DNA from: Bacteroidales bacterium
GTDB lineage: Bacteria > Bacteroidota > Bacteroidia > Bacteroidales > P3
Reading direction: 5' to 3'
Assembly: GCA_017647785.1 (NCBI GenBank)
Contig: JAGCJW010000006.1
Span: 62,001-126,000, forward strand
Length of the DNA: 64,000 bases
The notes under the pieces are model-generated. The model did no database searches. It was not told the DNA's origin and was given only the letters and a program-made list of their open reading frames with translations. This document shows positions 54,555 through 62,752 of the stretch, piece after piece; position 1 is the first letter of the stretch, and each line of letters opens with the position of its first letter. The translations under genes and the position numbers were made by a program.

Positions 54555-54775
54555 TTATTTACAGGAAAAATGTTTTATAAAGTTTTGGAGCTATTATTTC
54601 TTATTTGATAACTAGAAAGTTAAGATTTTATTTAAGTTTTAAAAATATTCCAAAACTCTTTCTATGATTGCTTAATTTGTCTTTTGAAAAACATTCTATA
54701 TTATTTTAAAAAAATAATAACTCTCAATAATATAATAAAATTTATCAAGAGTTATTTAGAGGGTTTAGTATAAAA
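54555..54775. other. AT-rich intergenic stretch between the rnf and 2-oxoacid oxidoreductase operons
   Basis: No open reading frame of note. A short inverted repeat AATAACTCT/AGAGTTATT (54716-54724 and 54748-54756) is present with a 23-base loop and no T-run; its meaning is unclear. Confidence 0.5.
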
Positions 54776-54811
54776 AAACAATCCGTTACCCAAAAAAGTA
54801 ACGGATTGTTT
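54776..54811 (-). terminator. Terminator of the 2-oxoacid:ferredoxin oxidoreductase operon
   Basis: A 14-base stem (54776-54789 with 54798-54811; core CAATCCGTTAC/GTAACGGATTG) has an 8-base loop, followed on the minus strand by a T-run. It lies 21 bases beyond the gamma-subunit stop. Confidence 0.85.
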
Positions 54812-54831
54812 GTAATTTTTATAGTTCTTGA

Positions 54832-55383
54832 TTATAGAACGTGTACAGCTTCTAGTATATCCTTTCCTTTAGCAACTGCATCAAGGTTTACAGGAATTAA
54901 CTTATGGTGTCTTTCAGGAAGAGAGTGTTTTAAACCTTCTTCAATGAATTGTTCTGTAACTACAGGTTTTATTTTCAAGAAACCACCAAGAACCATCATA
55001 TTGAATACTTTTGCCATTCCCATTTCAACACTTTTTTCTGTTGCAGGAATTTTGTATATATTGATGTCTGTTCTTGTAGGAGGATTGATAATTCCGTTTG
55101 GATCATAGATTAATAAACCTCCTGGCTTAACTGAATTTTCAAATTTATCTAATGATTGTTGGTTAAGTATGATTGCTGTATCAAATTGGCTGATAATAGG
55201 AGAAGATATTCTGTCATCAGATATGATAACAGATACGTTTGCAGTACCTCCACGCATTTCAGGGCCATATGATGGCATCCAACTTACTTCTTTTCCTTGC
55301 ATTGCTCCTGAGTAAGCAAGTATTTTACCCATAGATAAAACTCCTTGTCCTCCGAAACCTGCTATGATTATTTCTTCTGTCAT
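54832..55383 (-). CDS. korC: 2-oxoacid:ferredoxin oxidoreductase, gamma subunit
   Basis: A 183-residue subunit with the gamma-family start EEIIIAGFGGQGVLSMGKILAYSGA, WMPSYGPEMRGGTANVSVIISD and later KVFNMMVLGGFLK. It completes the alpha-beta-gamma-delta complex that oxidatively decarboxylates a 2-oxoacid to an acyl-CoA while reducing ferredoxin. It is the last gene of the operon and is followed by a terminator. Whether 2-oxoglutarate (Kor) or branched-chain 2-oxoacids (Vor) are used cannot be told from sequence, so the symbol is provisional. Confidence 0.85.
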   Translation of the reverse strand: MTEEIIIAGFGGQGVLSMGKILAYSGAMQGKEVSWMPSYGPEMRGGTANVSVIISDDRISSPIISQFDTAIILNQQSLDKFENSVKPGGLLIYDPNGIINPPTRTDINIYKIPATEKSVEMGMAKVFNMMVLGGFLKIKPVVTEQFIEEGLKHSLPERHHKLIPVNLDAVAKGKDILEAVHVL

Positions 55384-55403
55384 TGTTATACGTTTTTTAT
55401 GGG

Positions 55404-56231
55404 TTATTTTACAGATTTCAACTCTCTGATTACTTTACTATCTTCAGGGTTGTACTCTCTTACTATTTGACCTTCTAATTTTATGTCTCCCAAAACATAT
55501 TTAGGGAACATATTTTGACGCATCCATTCGTTAGCTTGAACAGGAGTCATCTTCCAACCAGAGTTACATGTAGAAACAAATTCTATGAATTGTGTTCCTT
55601 TTTTAGCAGCTTGGTTTTCGAAAGCTTTTCTAACAGCAGCTTTTGCTTTTCTAACATCAGCAGGAGTAGATGCACTTTGACGAGTTACATAATATGTCCC
55701 TGGAAGTTGAGCAACTAATTCAGTGATTTGTAATGGCCATCCGTTTAAATCAACTCTACGTCCATAAGGAGTAGTAGCAGAAGGCATACCTACCAATGTT
55801 GTAGGAGCCATTTGACCACCTGTCATACCATATATTGCATTGTTAACAAAGAATATTATGATATTTTCTCCACGGTTACAAGCGTGAATAGTTTCAGCTG
55901 TTCCTATAGCAGCTAAGTCACCGTCACCTTGATAAGTAAAAGTGTGGTGATCTGGGTGTAATCTTTGAATAGCAGAAGCAAGAGCAGGAGCTCTACCGTG
56001 AGCTGCTTCAACAAAGTCTACATTAAAATAATTGTATGCTAATACAGAACATCCAACAGGAGCAATACCTATTGCTTTATCTTGAATGCCCATTTCTTCT
56101 ATAACTTCTGCAATTATTCTGTGGATTGTTCCGTGAGGACAACCTGGACAATAGTGCATAATTACATCAGTAAGAACATCTGTTTTTTTGTAAACAAGAT
56201 TTTCTGGTTTTACTATTTCTTCGTTAAACAT
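55404..56231 (-). CDS. korB: 2-oxoacid:ferredoxin oxidoreductase, beta subunit (TPP-binding)
   Basis: A 275-residue thiamine-diphosphate subunit. HYCPGCPHGTIHRIIAE near the N-terminus, GIAPVGCSVLAYNYF, ALASAIQRLHPDHHTFTYQGDGDLAAIG (the GDG...N cofactor motif, continuing to FVNNAIYGMTGGQMAPTT) and FIEFVSTCNSGW are family markers. The mix of features matches the 2-oxoglutarate/branched-chain class rather than pyruvate. It lies 4 bases behind the alpha gene. Confidence 0.9.
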   Translation of the reverse strand: MFNEEIVKPENLVYKKTDVLTDVIMHYCPGCPHGTIHRIIAEVIEEMGIQDKAIGIAPVGCSVLAYNYFNVDFVEAAHGRAPALASAIQRLHPDHHTFTYQGDGDLAAIGTAETIHACNRGENIIIFFVNNAIYGMTGGQMAPTTLVGMPSATTPYGRRVDLNGWPLQITELVAQLPGTYYVTRQSASTPADVRKAKAAVRKAFENQAAKKGTQFIEFVSTCNSGWKMTPVQANEWMRQNMFPKYVLGDIKLEGQIVREYNPEDSKVIRELKSVK

Positions 56232-56235
56232 AATC

Positions 56236-57321
56236 TTAGCCCTTAATTAATTTGTTTTCCAATGCTTCTACTACTTCTTGAGGTGTAGGAATTATACCAC
56301 CATAACGTCCAAAGTATTCAACAGGACATTTAAATTCAGAAGCAAGTTTTACATCATACACCATTTGACCTGCTGACATTTCAACAGTAAGTATACCTTT
56401 TACTCTTTGTGCCAATGCTTTGATTGGTTGTGTTGGGAATGGGAATAATGTAATAGGTCTTAATAAACCAACTTTTATACCTTTATCTCTTGCAATTTGA
56501 ACTGCTTTGTGTGCAATACGAGCACAAGAACCATAAGCTACAAAAACATAATCTGCATCTTCACACATTATTTCTTCGTACAAAGTATCGTTCTTTTCCA
56601 TTTCACGATATTTAGCTTGGAAACGATGGTTATGTTTTTCTTGTTTTGCTGAATCAAGTTCCAAAGAAGTAACTATATTGTGATCTCTTGAAGCAGGTTT
56701 TCCAAAAGCTGCCCAAGGTGCGTTCTTTGCAATTTCTTCGTCTGTCCAACGAGGAACATAATCTCCTACATAAACTTTTTCCATCACTTGTCCAATAGCA
56801 CCATCAGAAAGAATCATAACTGGATTTCTATATTTGAATGCTATATCCCAAGCTTTGAAAACAAAGTCGTACATTTCTTGAACACTTGCTGGTGCAAGAG
56901 TATATAATTGGTAGTCTCCGTGACCACCACCTTTTACTGTTTGGAAATAATCTGCTTGTGAAGGTTGAATTGTTCCTAATCCTGGACCACCTCTCATCAC
57001 GTTAACTAACAAACATGGTAATTCTGCTCCTGCAAGGTAAGTAACACCTTCTTGCATCAAAGACATTCCTGGAGAAGAAGATGATGTCATAACTTTTTTA
57101 CCTGTTGCTGCACCACCATATACCATATTGATTGAGGCAACTTCACTTTCTGCTTGTAAAACGACCATTCCTGTCTTTTCCCATGGCATTTCAGCCATTA
57201 GGTGTTCCATAACCTCAGATTGTGGAGTGATAGGATATCCGAAATAGCCGTCACAACCGGAGCGAATTGCGGCTTCCGCAATTGCTTCGTTACCTTTCAT
57301 TAATTTTAACTCTTTTGCCAT
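56236..57321 (-). CDS. vorB: 2-oxoacid:ferredoxin oxidoreductase, alpha subunit (VorB/KorA-like)
   Basis: A 361-residue alpha subunit, of the type usually named 3-methyl-2-oxobutanoate dehydrogenase subunit VorB. It has LMKGNEAIAEAAIRSGCDGYFGYPITPQSEV, VVLQAESEVASINMVYGGAATGKKVMTSSSSPG and NVMRGGPGLGTIQPSQADYF. KVGLLRPITLFPFPTQPIKAL belongs to the C-terminal transketolase-like domain. It works with the ferredoxin-like delta subunit encoded immediately upstream. Substrate assignment remains open between valine-derived 2-oxoacids and 2-oxoglutarate. Confidence 0.88.
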   Translation of the reverse strand: MAKELKLMKGNEAIAEAAIRSGCDGYFGYPITPQSEVMEHLMAEMPWEKTGMVVLQAESEVASINMVYGGAATGKKVMTSSSSPGMSLMQEGVTYLAGAELPCLLVNVMRGGPGLGTIQPSQADYFQTVKGGGHGDYQLYTLAPASVQEMYDFVFKAWDIAFKYRNPVMILSDGAIGQVMEKVYVGDYVPRWTDEEIAKNAPWAAFGKPASRDHNIVTSLELDSAKQEKHNHRFQAKYREMEKNDTLYEEIMCEDADYVFVAYGSCARIAHKAVQIARDKGIKVGLLRPITLFPFPTQPIKALAQRVKGILTVEMSAGQMVYDVKLASEFKCPVEYFGRYGGIIPTPQEVVEALENKLIKG

Positions 57322-57341
57322 TTCTTATAAAGTTTTTTTAT

Positions 57342-57560
57342 TTATAACTTTGCTTTGTAAACTGTTATAACACCATCAGGACATACCATGCCACAAGATG
57401 CACATCCTATGCAATCTCCGTTTACCATTTCGGCATAATTATAACCCTTTACATTTACATTCTTTGATAGAGCGATAACTTGTTTTGGACATACAGAAAC
57501 ACATACTCCGCAGCCTTTACAACGCTCAACATCAACTACAATTGCTCCTTTTATTGCCAT
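57342..57560 (-). CDS. 2x[4Fe-4S] ferredoxin-type delta subunit of the oxidoreductase
   Basis: A 72-residue protein with two cluster motifs, CKGCGVCVSVCPKQVIAL and CIGCASCGMVCPDGVI, and a short N-terminal MAIKGAIVVDVE. It carries electrons from the TPP subunit to ferredoxin. A longer in-frame ATG at 57635 sits in the -33 promoter element, so the ATG at 57558-57560 is the start. It is the first gene of the four-gene operon. Confidence 0.92.
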   Translation of the reverse strand: MAIKGAIVVDVERCKGCGVCVSVCPKQVIALSKNVNVKGYNYAEMVNGDCIGCASCGMVCPDGVITVYKAKL

Positions 57561-57605
57561 TGCTATTATGTTTTTAATGATTAAAATAATTATTATTTCA
57601 GTCTC

Positions 57606-57636
57606 CAAAATTATAACTTTATTTCCAATTAGCAAA
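57606..57636 (-). promoter_or_regulatory. Promoter of the 2-oxoacid:ferredoxin oxidoreductase operon
   Basis: Minus-strand TTTG (57633-57636), 19 bp, then TAATTTTG (57606-57613): a perfect consensus. The leader before the ferredoxin-like gene is about 40 bases. Confidence 0.8.
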
Positions 57637-57871
57637 ACGATTTGAAATTAATTTGTTTTTAATGTATAAAATGAACAGCTTTTTTGATGAATTGTTTTTG
57701 TTGAAAATTTAACAAAGCTAATTTGTCAGATTACTTAATCTATATTAAAAATGTGTGAATTTCTTTCTTGAAAAGAATTAATTAAATTCAAGATTTATGT
57801 TTTTTACTTCAGGAATCATTATCGCTAAATTCAAGAATTATTTTACCAAAAACACTTTTTTTATTTTTTAA
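57637..57871. other. Intergenic region between divergent ferredoxin-linked operons
   Basis: About 235 AT-rich bases with no open reading frame. It separates the two perfect promoters of the oxidoreductase operon and nifJ and could hold shared regulator sites; a 'CAAGATTTATG'/'TCAAGAATTA' pair of similar words is seen but no clear palindrome. Confidence 0.4.
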
Positions 57872-57902
57872 TTTGAAAGTCTAAAATATTTTTGTAGTTT
57901 TG
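57872..57902 (+). promoter_or_regulatory. Promoter of nifJ
   Basis: TTTG (57872-57875) and TAGTTTTG (57895-57902) at exactly 19 bp. The nifJ ATG follows after a leader of roughly 43 bases. Confidence 0.8.
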
Positions 57903-57951
57903 CAATTTGTTGAAAATTAAAAATATTATTATTACTTAATACAATACAGCA

Positions 57952-60900
57952 ATGGCAAAAGAAAAGAAATTTTTGACTTGCGATGGTAATCAGGCTTGTG
58001 CTCACGTTGCATATATGTTCAGCGAAGTAGCAGCAATTTACCCTATTACACCATCATCACCAATGGCAGAATATGTTGATGAATGGTCAGCAAATGGTCG
58101 CAAAAACATTTTTGGAGAAACAGTAAAATTAGTTGAAATGCAATCAGAAGCAGGAGCTGCTGGTGCATTACACGGTTCTTTACAAGCAGGTGCTTTATCT
58201 ACAACATTCACTGCATCACAAGGATTGTTGTTGATGATACCTAATATGTATAAAATAGCGGGAGAATTACTTCCTGGCGTATTACACGTAACAGCAAGAA
58301 CAATTGCTGCTCACGCTCTTTCAATTTTCGGAGATCACTCTGACGTTTACGCTTGCCGTCAAACAGGTTTTGCAATGCTTTCTTCTGCTTCTGTACAAGA
58401 AGCTATGGATTTAGCAGGAGTTGCTCACCTTTCAGCAATCAAAGGAAGAGTTCCATTTATGCACTATTTTGATGGATTCCGTACATCTCACGAAATTCAA
58501 AAAATAGAAGCCTTAGAAACAGAAGATATGGCTGCTTTGGTTGATCAAGAAGCATTGAGAAATTACAGAGAAAATGCCTTGAATCCAGAACACCCTGTTA
58601 CAAGAGGTACAGCTCAAAACCCAGACGTATTCTTCCAAGCAAGAGAAGCATGTAATCCATACTATGAAGCATTACCTGAAATAGTAGCAGATTATATGGA
58701 AAAAATCTCTAAATTAACAGGAAGAGATTACAAACCATTCAACTACTATGGACCAGCAGATGCTGAAAACGTAATAGTAGCAATGGGTAGCGTTTCAGAT
58801 ACAATAAAAGAAGTTATAGATTACCTTGCTAAGAAAGGTGAAAAATTAGGATTGGTAACAGTACACTTATATCGTCCATTCTCTAAAAAATACTTCTTTG
58901 AAGCATTACCAAAAACTGCAAAAAGAATTTGTGTGTTAGATCGTACAAAAGAAGCAGGTGCTAACGGAGATCCATTATACTTAGACGTTGTTGAAGCATT
59001 TGCATCTTGCTCTTGCACAGAAAAACCAATGGTTATTGGAGGTAGATATGGATTGTCTTCAAAAGATACAACACCAGCACAAATCCTTTCAGTAGTAGAA
59101 AACCTTAAATCAGCTAACCCAATGAACCAATTCACAGTTGGTATAGTTGATGACGTTACAAATCGTTCTTTACCAATGTTACCAGAAGTTTCAATGGCAA
59201 CAGAAGGAACATTTGAAGCTAAATTCTACGGATTAGGAGCAGATGGTACAGTAGGAGCAAACAAAAACTCTATCAAAATCATCGGAGACAACACAAACAA
59301 ATATTGTCAAGCATATTTCTCATACGATAGTAAGAAATCAGGAGGATTTACTTGCTCTCACCTTCGTTTCGGAGACAATGTAATTCGTTCACCTTACTTA
59401 GTAACAACACCAGACTTTGTTGCTTGCCACGTGTTCAACTACATGAATATGTATGAAGTATTAAAAGGAATCAAACCAAACGGAACATTCTTATTAAACT
59501 CAATGTTCTCAGCAGAAGAAACTGTTGAAAGATTAAGCAGCAAGGTTAAAAAAGAATTAGCAGAAAAGAATATCAACTTCTACATAATCAACGCAACAAA
59601 GATTGCAGAAGAAATAGGATTAGGAAACAGAACTAACACAATTCTTCAATCAGCATTCTTCAAGATTGCAGAAGTAATACCTTACGAAGTTGCAGTTACT
59701 GCAATGAAGAAAGCAATCGACAAATCATACGGCAAGAAAGGTGAAAACATCGTTAAGATGAACTACGCTGCTGTTGATAAAGGAGGAGAAGTTATAAAGA
59801 TAGAAGTTAAGAAAGAATGGGCTGATGCTTGCACATGCGGTTGCAACTGTGGAGAAGCAGCAGACAGACCAGAATTCATAAAGAACGTAGTAGATGTAAT
59901 CAACGCACAAGAAGGAGACACATTACCTGTAAGTACATTTGTGGGAAGAGAAAACGGAACATTCCCATGTGGTACATCACAATACGAAAAGAGAGGAATC
60001 GCAGCACACGTTCCAGCATGGAATCCAGAAAACTGTATCCAATGTAACAAGTGTTCATTAGTATGTCCTCACGCAGCAATTCGTCCATTCGTATTCACAG
60101 CAGACGAACTTGCAAAAACAGGAAATCCTGAAACTATAAAAGCAATAGGAAAAGAATTTGAAGGAATGCAATTCCGTATGCAAGTTTCTCCGCTTGACTG
60201 TACAGGTTGTGGAAACTGTGTTGATGTATGTCCAGCTAAGACAAAAGCTCTTACAATGGAACCATTACACACACAAATGGAAGAAGCAAAAACTTGGGAC
60301 GTTGTAAGCAAAAACGTAACATACAAATCTAACCTAGTAGAAGTAGGAAAGAGCATAAAGAATTCTCAATTTGCACAACCATTATTTGAGTTCTCAGGAG
60401 CATGTGCAGGTTGTGGTGAAACTCCTTACATCAAATTGATAACTCAATTGTTCGGAGAAAGAATGATGGTGGCAAACGCAACAGGTTGTTCTTCAATCTA
60501 CGGAGGTTCTTGCCCATCTATGCCTTACACAACTAACGCAGAAGGAAAAGGACCAGCTTGGGCTAACTCATTATTTGAAGATAACGCAGAATTTGGTTTA
60601 GGTATGGCTACTGCAACTCGTAAAATGAGAGACAGAGTAGAAGACCTAATGAGAAAAGGCTTAGCATGCGATTGCTGTACAGCAGACCAAAAAGCATTAT
60701 TCCAACTTTGGATAGACAATAGAGAAAACGCAGAAATCACACAAAAAGTTTACAACTCACTTGTTCCAACATTAGGACAATGCGGTTGCGATATATGCAA
60801 AGACTTAGAAGCAAACAAACAATTCATTGTTAAGAAATCACAATGGATATTTGGTGGCGACGGTTGGGGATATGACATCGGATACGGTGGACTTGACCAC

Positions 60901-61497
60901 GTTATCGCATCAGGCGAAGATGTAAACATCTTAGTAGTAGATACAGAAGTTTACTCTAACACAGGAGGACAAGCATCAAAAGCAACACCTGTAGGAGCTA
61001 TAGCTAAATTTGCAGCATCAGGAAAGAGAATTCGTAAGAAAGACCTTGGTATGATAGCAACAACATACGGATACGTTTATGTTGCACAAGTATCAATCGG
61101 AGCAGACCCTGCACAATACTTAAAAGTATTAAAAGAAGCCGAAGCTTACAATGGACCATCTCTAATCATAGCATACGCACCTTGTATCAACCACGGAATC
61201 AAGATAGGTATGGGAAAAACACAAGAAGAAGGAAAACGCGCAGTTGAATGCGGATACTGGCACTTGTGGAGATACAATCCAGAACTTGCAGCAGAAGGAA
61301 AGAATCCATTTACATTAGATTCAAAAGAACCAGATTGGAGTAAATTCCAAGCATTCATCGATGGTGAAGTACGTTACAACTCATTGAAGAAAGCATTCCC
61401 AGAAGAAGCAGCACAATTATTTGCAGCCTCAGAAGAAAATGCAAAATGGCGTTACGAATCTTACAAGAGAATGGCAACAATGGATTGGAATAAATAA
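57952..61497 (+). CDS. nifJ: Pyruvate:ferredoxin (flavodoxin) oxidoreductase
   Basis: A single-chain 1181-residue PFOR that converts pyruvate and CoA to acetyl-CoA and CO2, reducing ferredoxin. Domain order: alpha-like (YPITPSSPMAEYVDEW, TFTASQGLLLMIPNMYKIAGEL), a middle gamma-like domain (KSGGFTCSHLRFGD), a two-cluster ferredoxin domain (C695-IQC-NKC and C750-TGC-GNC), and a C-terminal TPP domain (GACAGCGETPYIKL, FGGDGWGYDIGYGGLDHV, TEVYSNTGGQASKATP). The length is standard. Codons are noticeably richer in C-ending forms than in many neighbours, in keeping with high expression. It has a consensus promoter and a strong terminator. Confidence 0.97.
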   Translation: MAKEKKFLTCDGNQACAHVAYMFSEVAAIYPITPSSPMAEYVDEWSANGRKNIFGETVKLVEMQSEAGAAGALHGSLQAGALSTTFTASQGLLLMIPNMYKIAGELLPGVLHVTARTIAAHALSIFGDHSDVYACRQTGFAMLSSASVQEAMDLAGVAHLSAIKGRVPFMHYFDGFRTSHEIQKIEALETEDMAALVDQEALRNYRENALNPEHPVTRGTAQNPDVFFQAREACNPYYEALPEIVADYMEKISKLTGRDYKPFNYYGPADAENVIVAMGSVSDTIKEVIDYLAKKGEKLGLVTVHLYRPFSKKYFFEALPKTAKRICVLDRTKEAGANGDPLYLDVVEAFASCSCTEKPMVIGGRYGLSSKDTTPAQILSVVENLKSANPMNQFTVGIVDDVTNRSLPMLPEVSMATEGTFEAKFYGLGADGTVGANKNSIKIIGDNTNKYCQAYFSYDSKKSGGFTCSHLRFGDNVIRSPYLVTTPDFVACHVFNYMNMYEVLKGIKPNGTFLLNSMFSAEETVERLSSKVKKELAEKNINFYIINATKIAEEIGLGNRTNTILQSAFFKIAEVIPYEVAVTAMKKAIDKSYGKKGENIVKMNYAAVDKGGEVIKIEVKKEWADACTCGCNCGEAADRPEFIKNVVDVINAQEGDTLPVSTFVGRENGTFPCGTSQYEKRGIAAHVPAWNPENCIQCNKCSLVCPHAAIRPFVFTADELAKTGNPETIKAIGKEFEGMQFRMQVSPLDCTGCGNCVDVCPAKTKALTMEPLHTQMEEAKTWDVVSKNVTYKSNLVEVGKSIKNSQFAQPLFEFSGACAGCGETPYIKLITQLFGERMMVANATGCSSIYGGSCPSMPYTTNAEGKGPAWANSLFEDNAEFGLGMATATRKMRDRVEDLMRKGLACDCCTADQKALFQLWIDNRENAEITQKVYNSLVPTLGQCGCDICKDLEANKQFIVKKSQWIFGGDGWGYDIGYGGLDHVIASGEDVNILVVDTEVYSNTGGQASKATPVGAIAKFAASGKRIRKKDLGMIATTYGYVYVAQVSIGADPAQYLKVLKEAEAYNGPSLIIAYAPCINHGIKIGMGKTQEEGKRAVECGYWHLWRYNPELAAEGKNPFTLDSKEPDWSKFQAFIDGEVRYNSLKKAFPEEAAQLFAASEENAKWRYESYKRMATMDWNK

Positions 61498-61560
61498 TCC
61501 AATTAAAGATTCATAAAAAACAAAAGGGAAATCCTCAAAGGATTTCCCTTTTCTTATTTC
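61486..61560. repeat. Direct repeat copy 1 (end of nifJ plus its terminator)
   Basis: These 75 bases match 62562-62636 at roughly 85-90 % by eye, including the shared start TGGAATAAATAATCCAA and the terminator hairpin. The repeat begins inside the last codons of nifJ. Confidence 0.75.
61522..61552 (+). terminator. Rho-independent terminator of nifJ
   Basis: Stem AAAAGGGAAATCC (61522-61534) with GGATTTCCCTTTT (61540-61552) and loop TCAAA, followed by a T-rich tail. Confidence 0.87.
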
Positions 61561-61584
61561 TTTTTATTAAAAAAAAGAGTTTTT

Positions 61585-61614
61585 TTTGGGGGGGGTAAAA
61601 AATACTTATCTTTG
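61585..61614 (+). promoter_or_regulatory. Candidate phase-variable promoter with a G8 tract in its spacer
   Basis: A T8 run (61580-61587) joins a G8 run (61588-61595), forming TTTG at 61585-61588. The -7 element TATCTTTG lies at 61607-61614, so the spacer is 18 bp and most of the G-run lies in it. The perfect promoters of this window have 19 bp. Slippage of one G would restore that distance. Confidence 0.6.
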
Positions 61615-61639
61615 CACTCTAAAATAAATATTAAATATC

Positions 61640-62569
61640 ATGAAAAAAACACTTGTTTTGATTGTAATGCAATTTGCATTGATAATCTCAGTTTCTTTGA
61701 AAGCACAAACACAATCTTACGAATATGTCCCTATTGTTAAAGAAGGTTTACAAATATGGACAATAGATAGAGAGTATGGTCAGTATAATGAGCAGTATAG
61801 TTATGAAAGATTAGCTTTAACAGAGCAAGATACAATCATAGATGGCAAGTCGTATAAGAAACTTTACTCTTTTACAGAGCGAGAGTTTAATATAGAAACA
61901 GCAACCTTTGTTTGTGGGATAAGAGAAAATGAAAACAAACAAGTTTTTGTAGCATCATATCATAATCAACAGGAGTTTTTACTATATGATTTTTCTTTAA
62001 CAGAAGGAGATTCTATACTTGCAGAAAGTAATGGTGAATATGATCTCTATTTTAATGTAACAGATGTTGATACTATTGATTACAATGGAGTGGAGAGAAG
62101 AAAAATCACTTTGCAATTTTACAATTACGCTTGGGTTACTTGGATTGAGGGGATTGGAAACATAGAAGGATTGTTAATGGATTGGAGAAGTTACACTATG
62201 GCAATGGATCCTATGCCTAATGTACGTTTACGTTGTTATGAACACAACGAAGAATGTTTGTATTCCGACTTTTCTTTTAATGAATCTATATATGATTGCT
62301 ATACACCTTTATACACAGGACTTGAAAACAATGAATTTGAAAGAGAAGTTTCTATTTACCCCAACCCAGCCAAAGATTATTTCTTCATAAATTCATCTGC
62401 CCCTATCAAACAATTGATTATTTGTAATCTTTTAGGACAAAAACTAAAAGAATACAACACCTCAGAAATAACATCTTCAATAGATATTATAGGATTGAAT
62501 AAAGGAGTGTATGTTGTAAAGATTTATACAGATAAAGCAGTGTTTTCTCAAAAGATTATAGTGGAATAA
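61640..62569 (+). CDS. Secreted protein with T9SS type A sorting domain
   Basis: A 309-residue protein with a signal peptide (TLVLIVMQFALIISVSLKAQ). The middle region is beta-rich and unnamed, with YKKLYSFTEREF, QFYNYAWVTWIEGIGNIEGLL ('WIEGIG' is a recurrent phrase in Bacteroidales T9SS cargo) and several cysteines. The last 75 residues are a T9SS type A domain (VSIYPNPAKDYFFINS, LIICNLLGQKLKEYN, IGLNKGVYVVKIYTDKAVFSQKIIVE). It is expected on the cell surface or released; its activity is unknown. The gene is single, with its own unusual promoter and terminator, and lies between two copies of a 75-base repeat. Confidence 0.85.
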   Translation: MKKTLVLIVMQFALIISVSLKAQTQSYEYVPIVKEGLQIWTIDREYGQYNEQYSYERLALTEQDTIIDGKSYKKLYSFTEREFNIETATFVCGIRENENKQVFVASYHNQQEFLLYDFSLTEGDSILAESNGEYDLYFNVTDVDTIDYNGVERRKITLQFYNYAWVTWIEGIGNIEGLLMDWRSYTMAMDPMPNVRLRCYEHNEECLYSDFSFNESIYDCYTPLYTGLENNEFEREVSIYPNPAKDYFFINSSAPIKQLIICNLLGQKLKEYNTSEITSSIDIIGLNKGVYVVKIYTDKAVFSQKIIVE

Positions 62570-62636
62570 ATAATCCAACCAAAGAATCATAAAAACAAAT
62601 AGGGAAATCCTCAAAGGGTTTCCCTATTTTTATTTC
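62562..62636. repeat. Direct repeat copy 2 (end of the T9SS gene plus its terminator)
   Basis: Second copy of the repeat at 61486-61560. It begins inside the last codons of the T9SS gene, but in a different reading frame from that in nifJ, so the similarity is at DNA level and not due to related proteins. Confidence 0.75.
62597..62629 (+). terminator. Rho-independent terminator of the T9SS cargo gene
   Basis: AAATAGGGAAATCC (62597-62610) pairs with GGGTTTCCCTATTT (62616-62629), with one T-G wobble and loop TCAAA. It is a near copy of the nifJ terminator. Confidence 0.85.
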
Positions 62637-62709
62637 CACAAAACTTCTTCTCTGATTTCATCAAACTTTATTTCGTAGCTGTAAGTTCTAAAAGTTTTGA
62701 AATAAAGTC
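62630..62709 (-). pseudogene. Frameshifted C-terminal remnant related to the gene at the right edge
   Basis: Read on the minus strand, the end translates as SYEIKFDEIREEVLWK-stop, nearly identical to the last residues of the gene cut by the right edge (GYEIKFDEIREEILWK-stop). The first 45 bases of the two copies (62630-62674 and 63920-63964) differ at only two sites. Upstream, the alignment continues (DFISKLL versus EFITRLF) but needs a one-base shift, so the frame is broken. No start codon or body of the gene is present. It appears to be the decayed 3' end of a paralogue. Confidence 0.65.
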
Positions 62710-62752
62710 TTCGCATTCTCAAAATAGTCGGCTATTATACTTACTTAATCAT

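Noticed and set aside
54716-54756. Inverted repeat AATAACTCT/AGAGTTATT as a second terminator
   Set aside because: Loop of 23 bases, AT-rich stem and no T-run; a strong terminator already lies at 54776-54811.
57561-57635. Longer N-terminus for the ferredoxin-like delta subunit
   Set aside because: Overlaps both promoter elements; the true start at 57560 gives a standard ferredoxin N-terminus.
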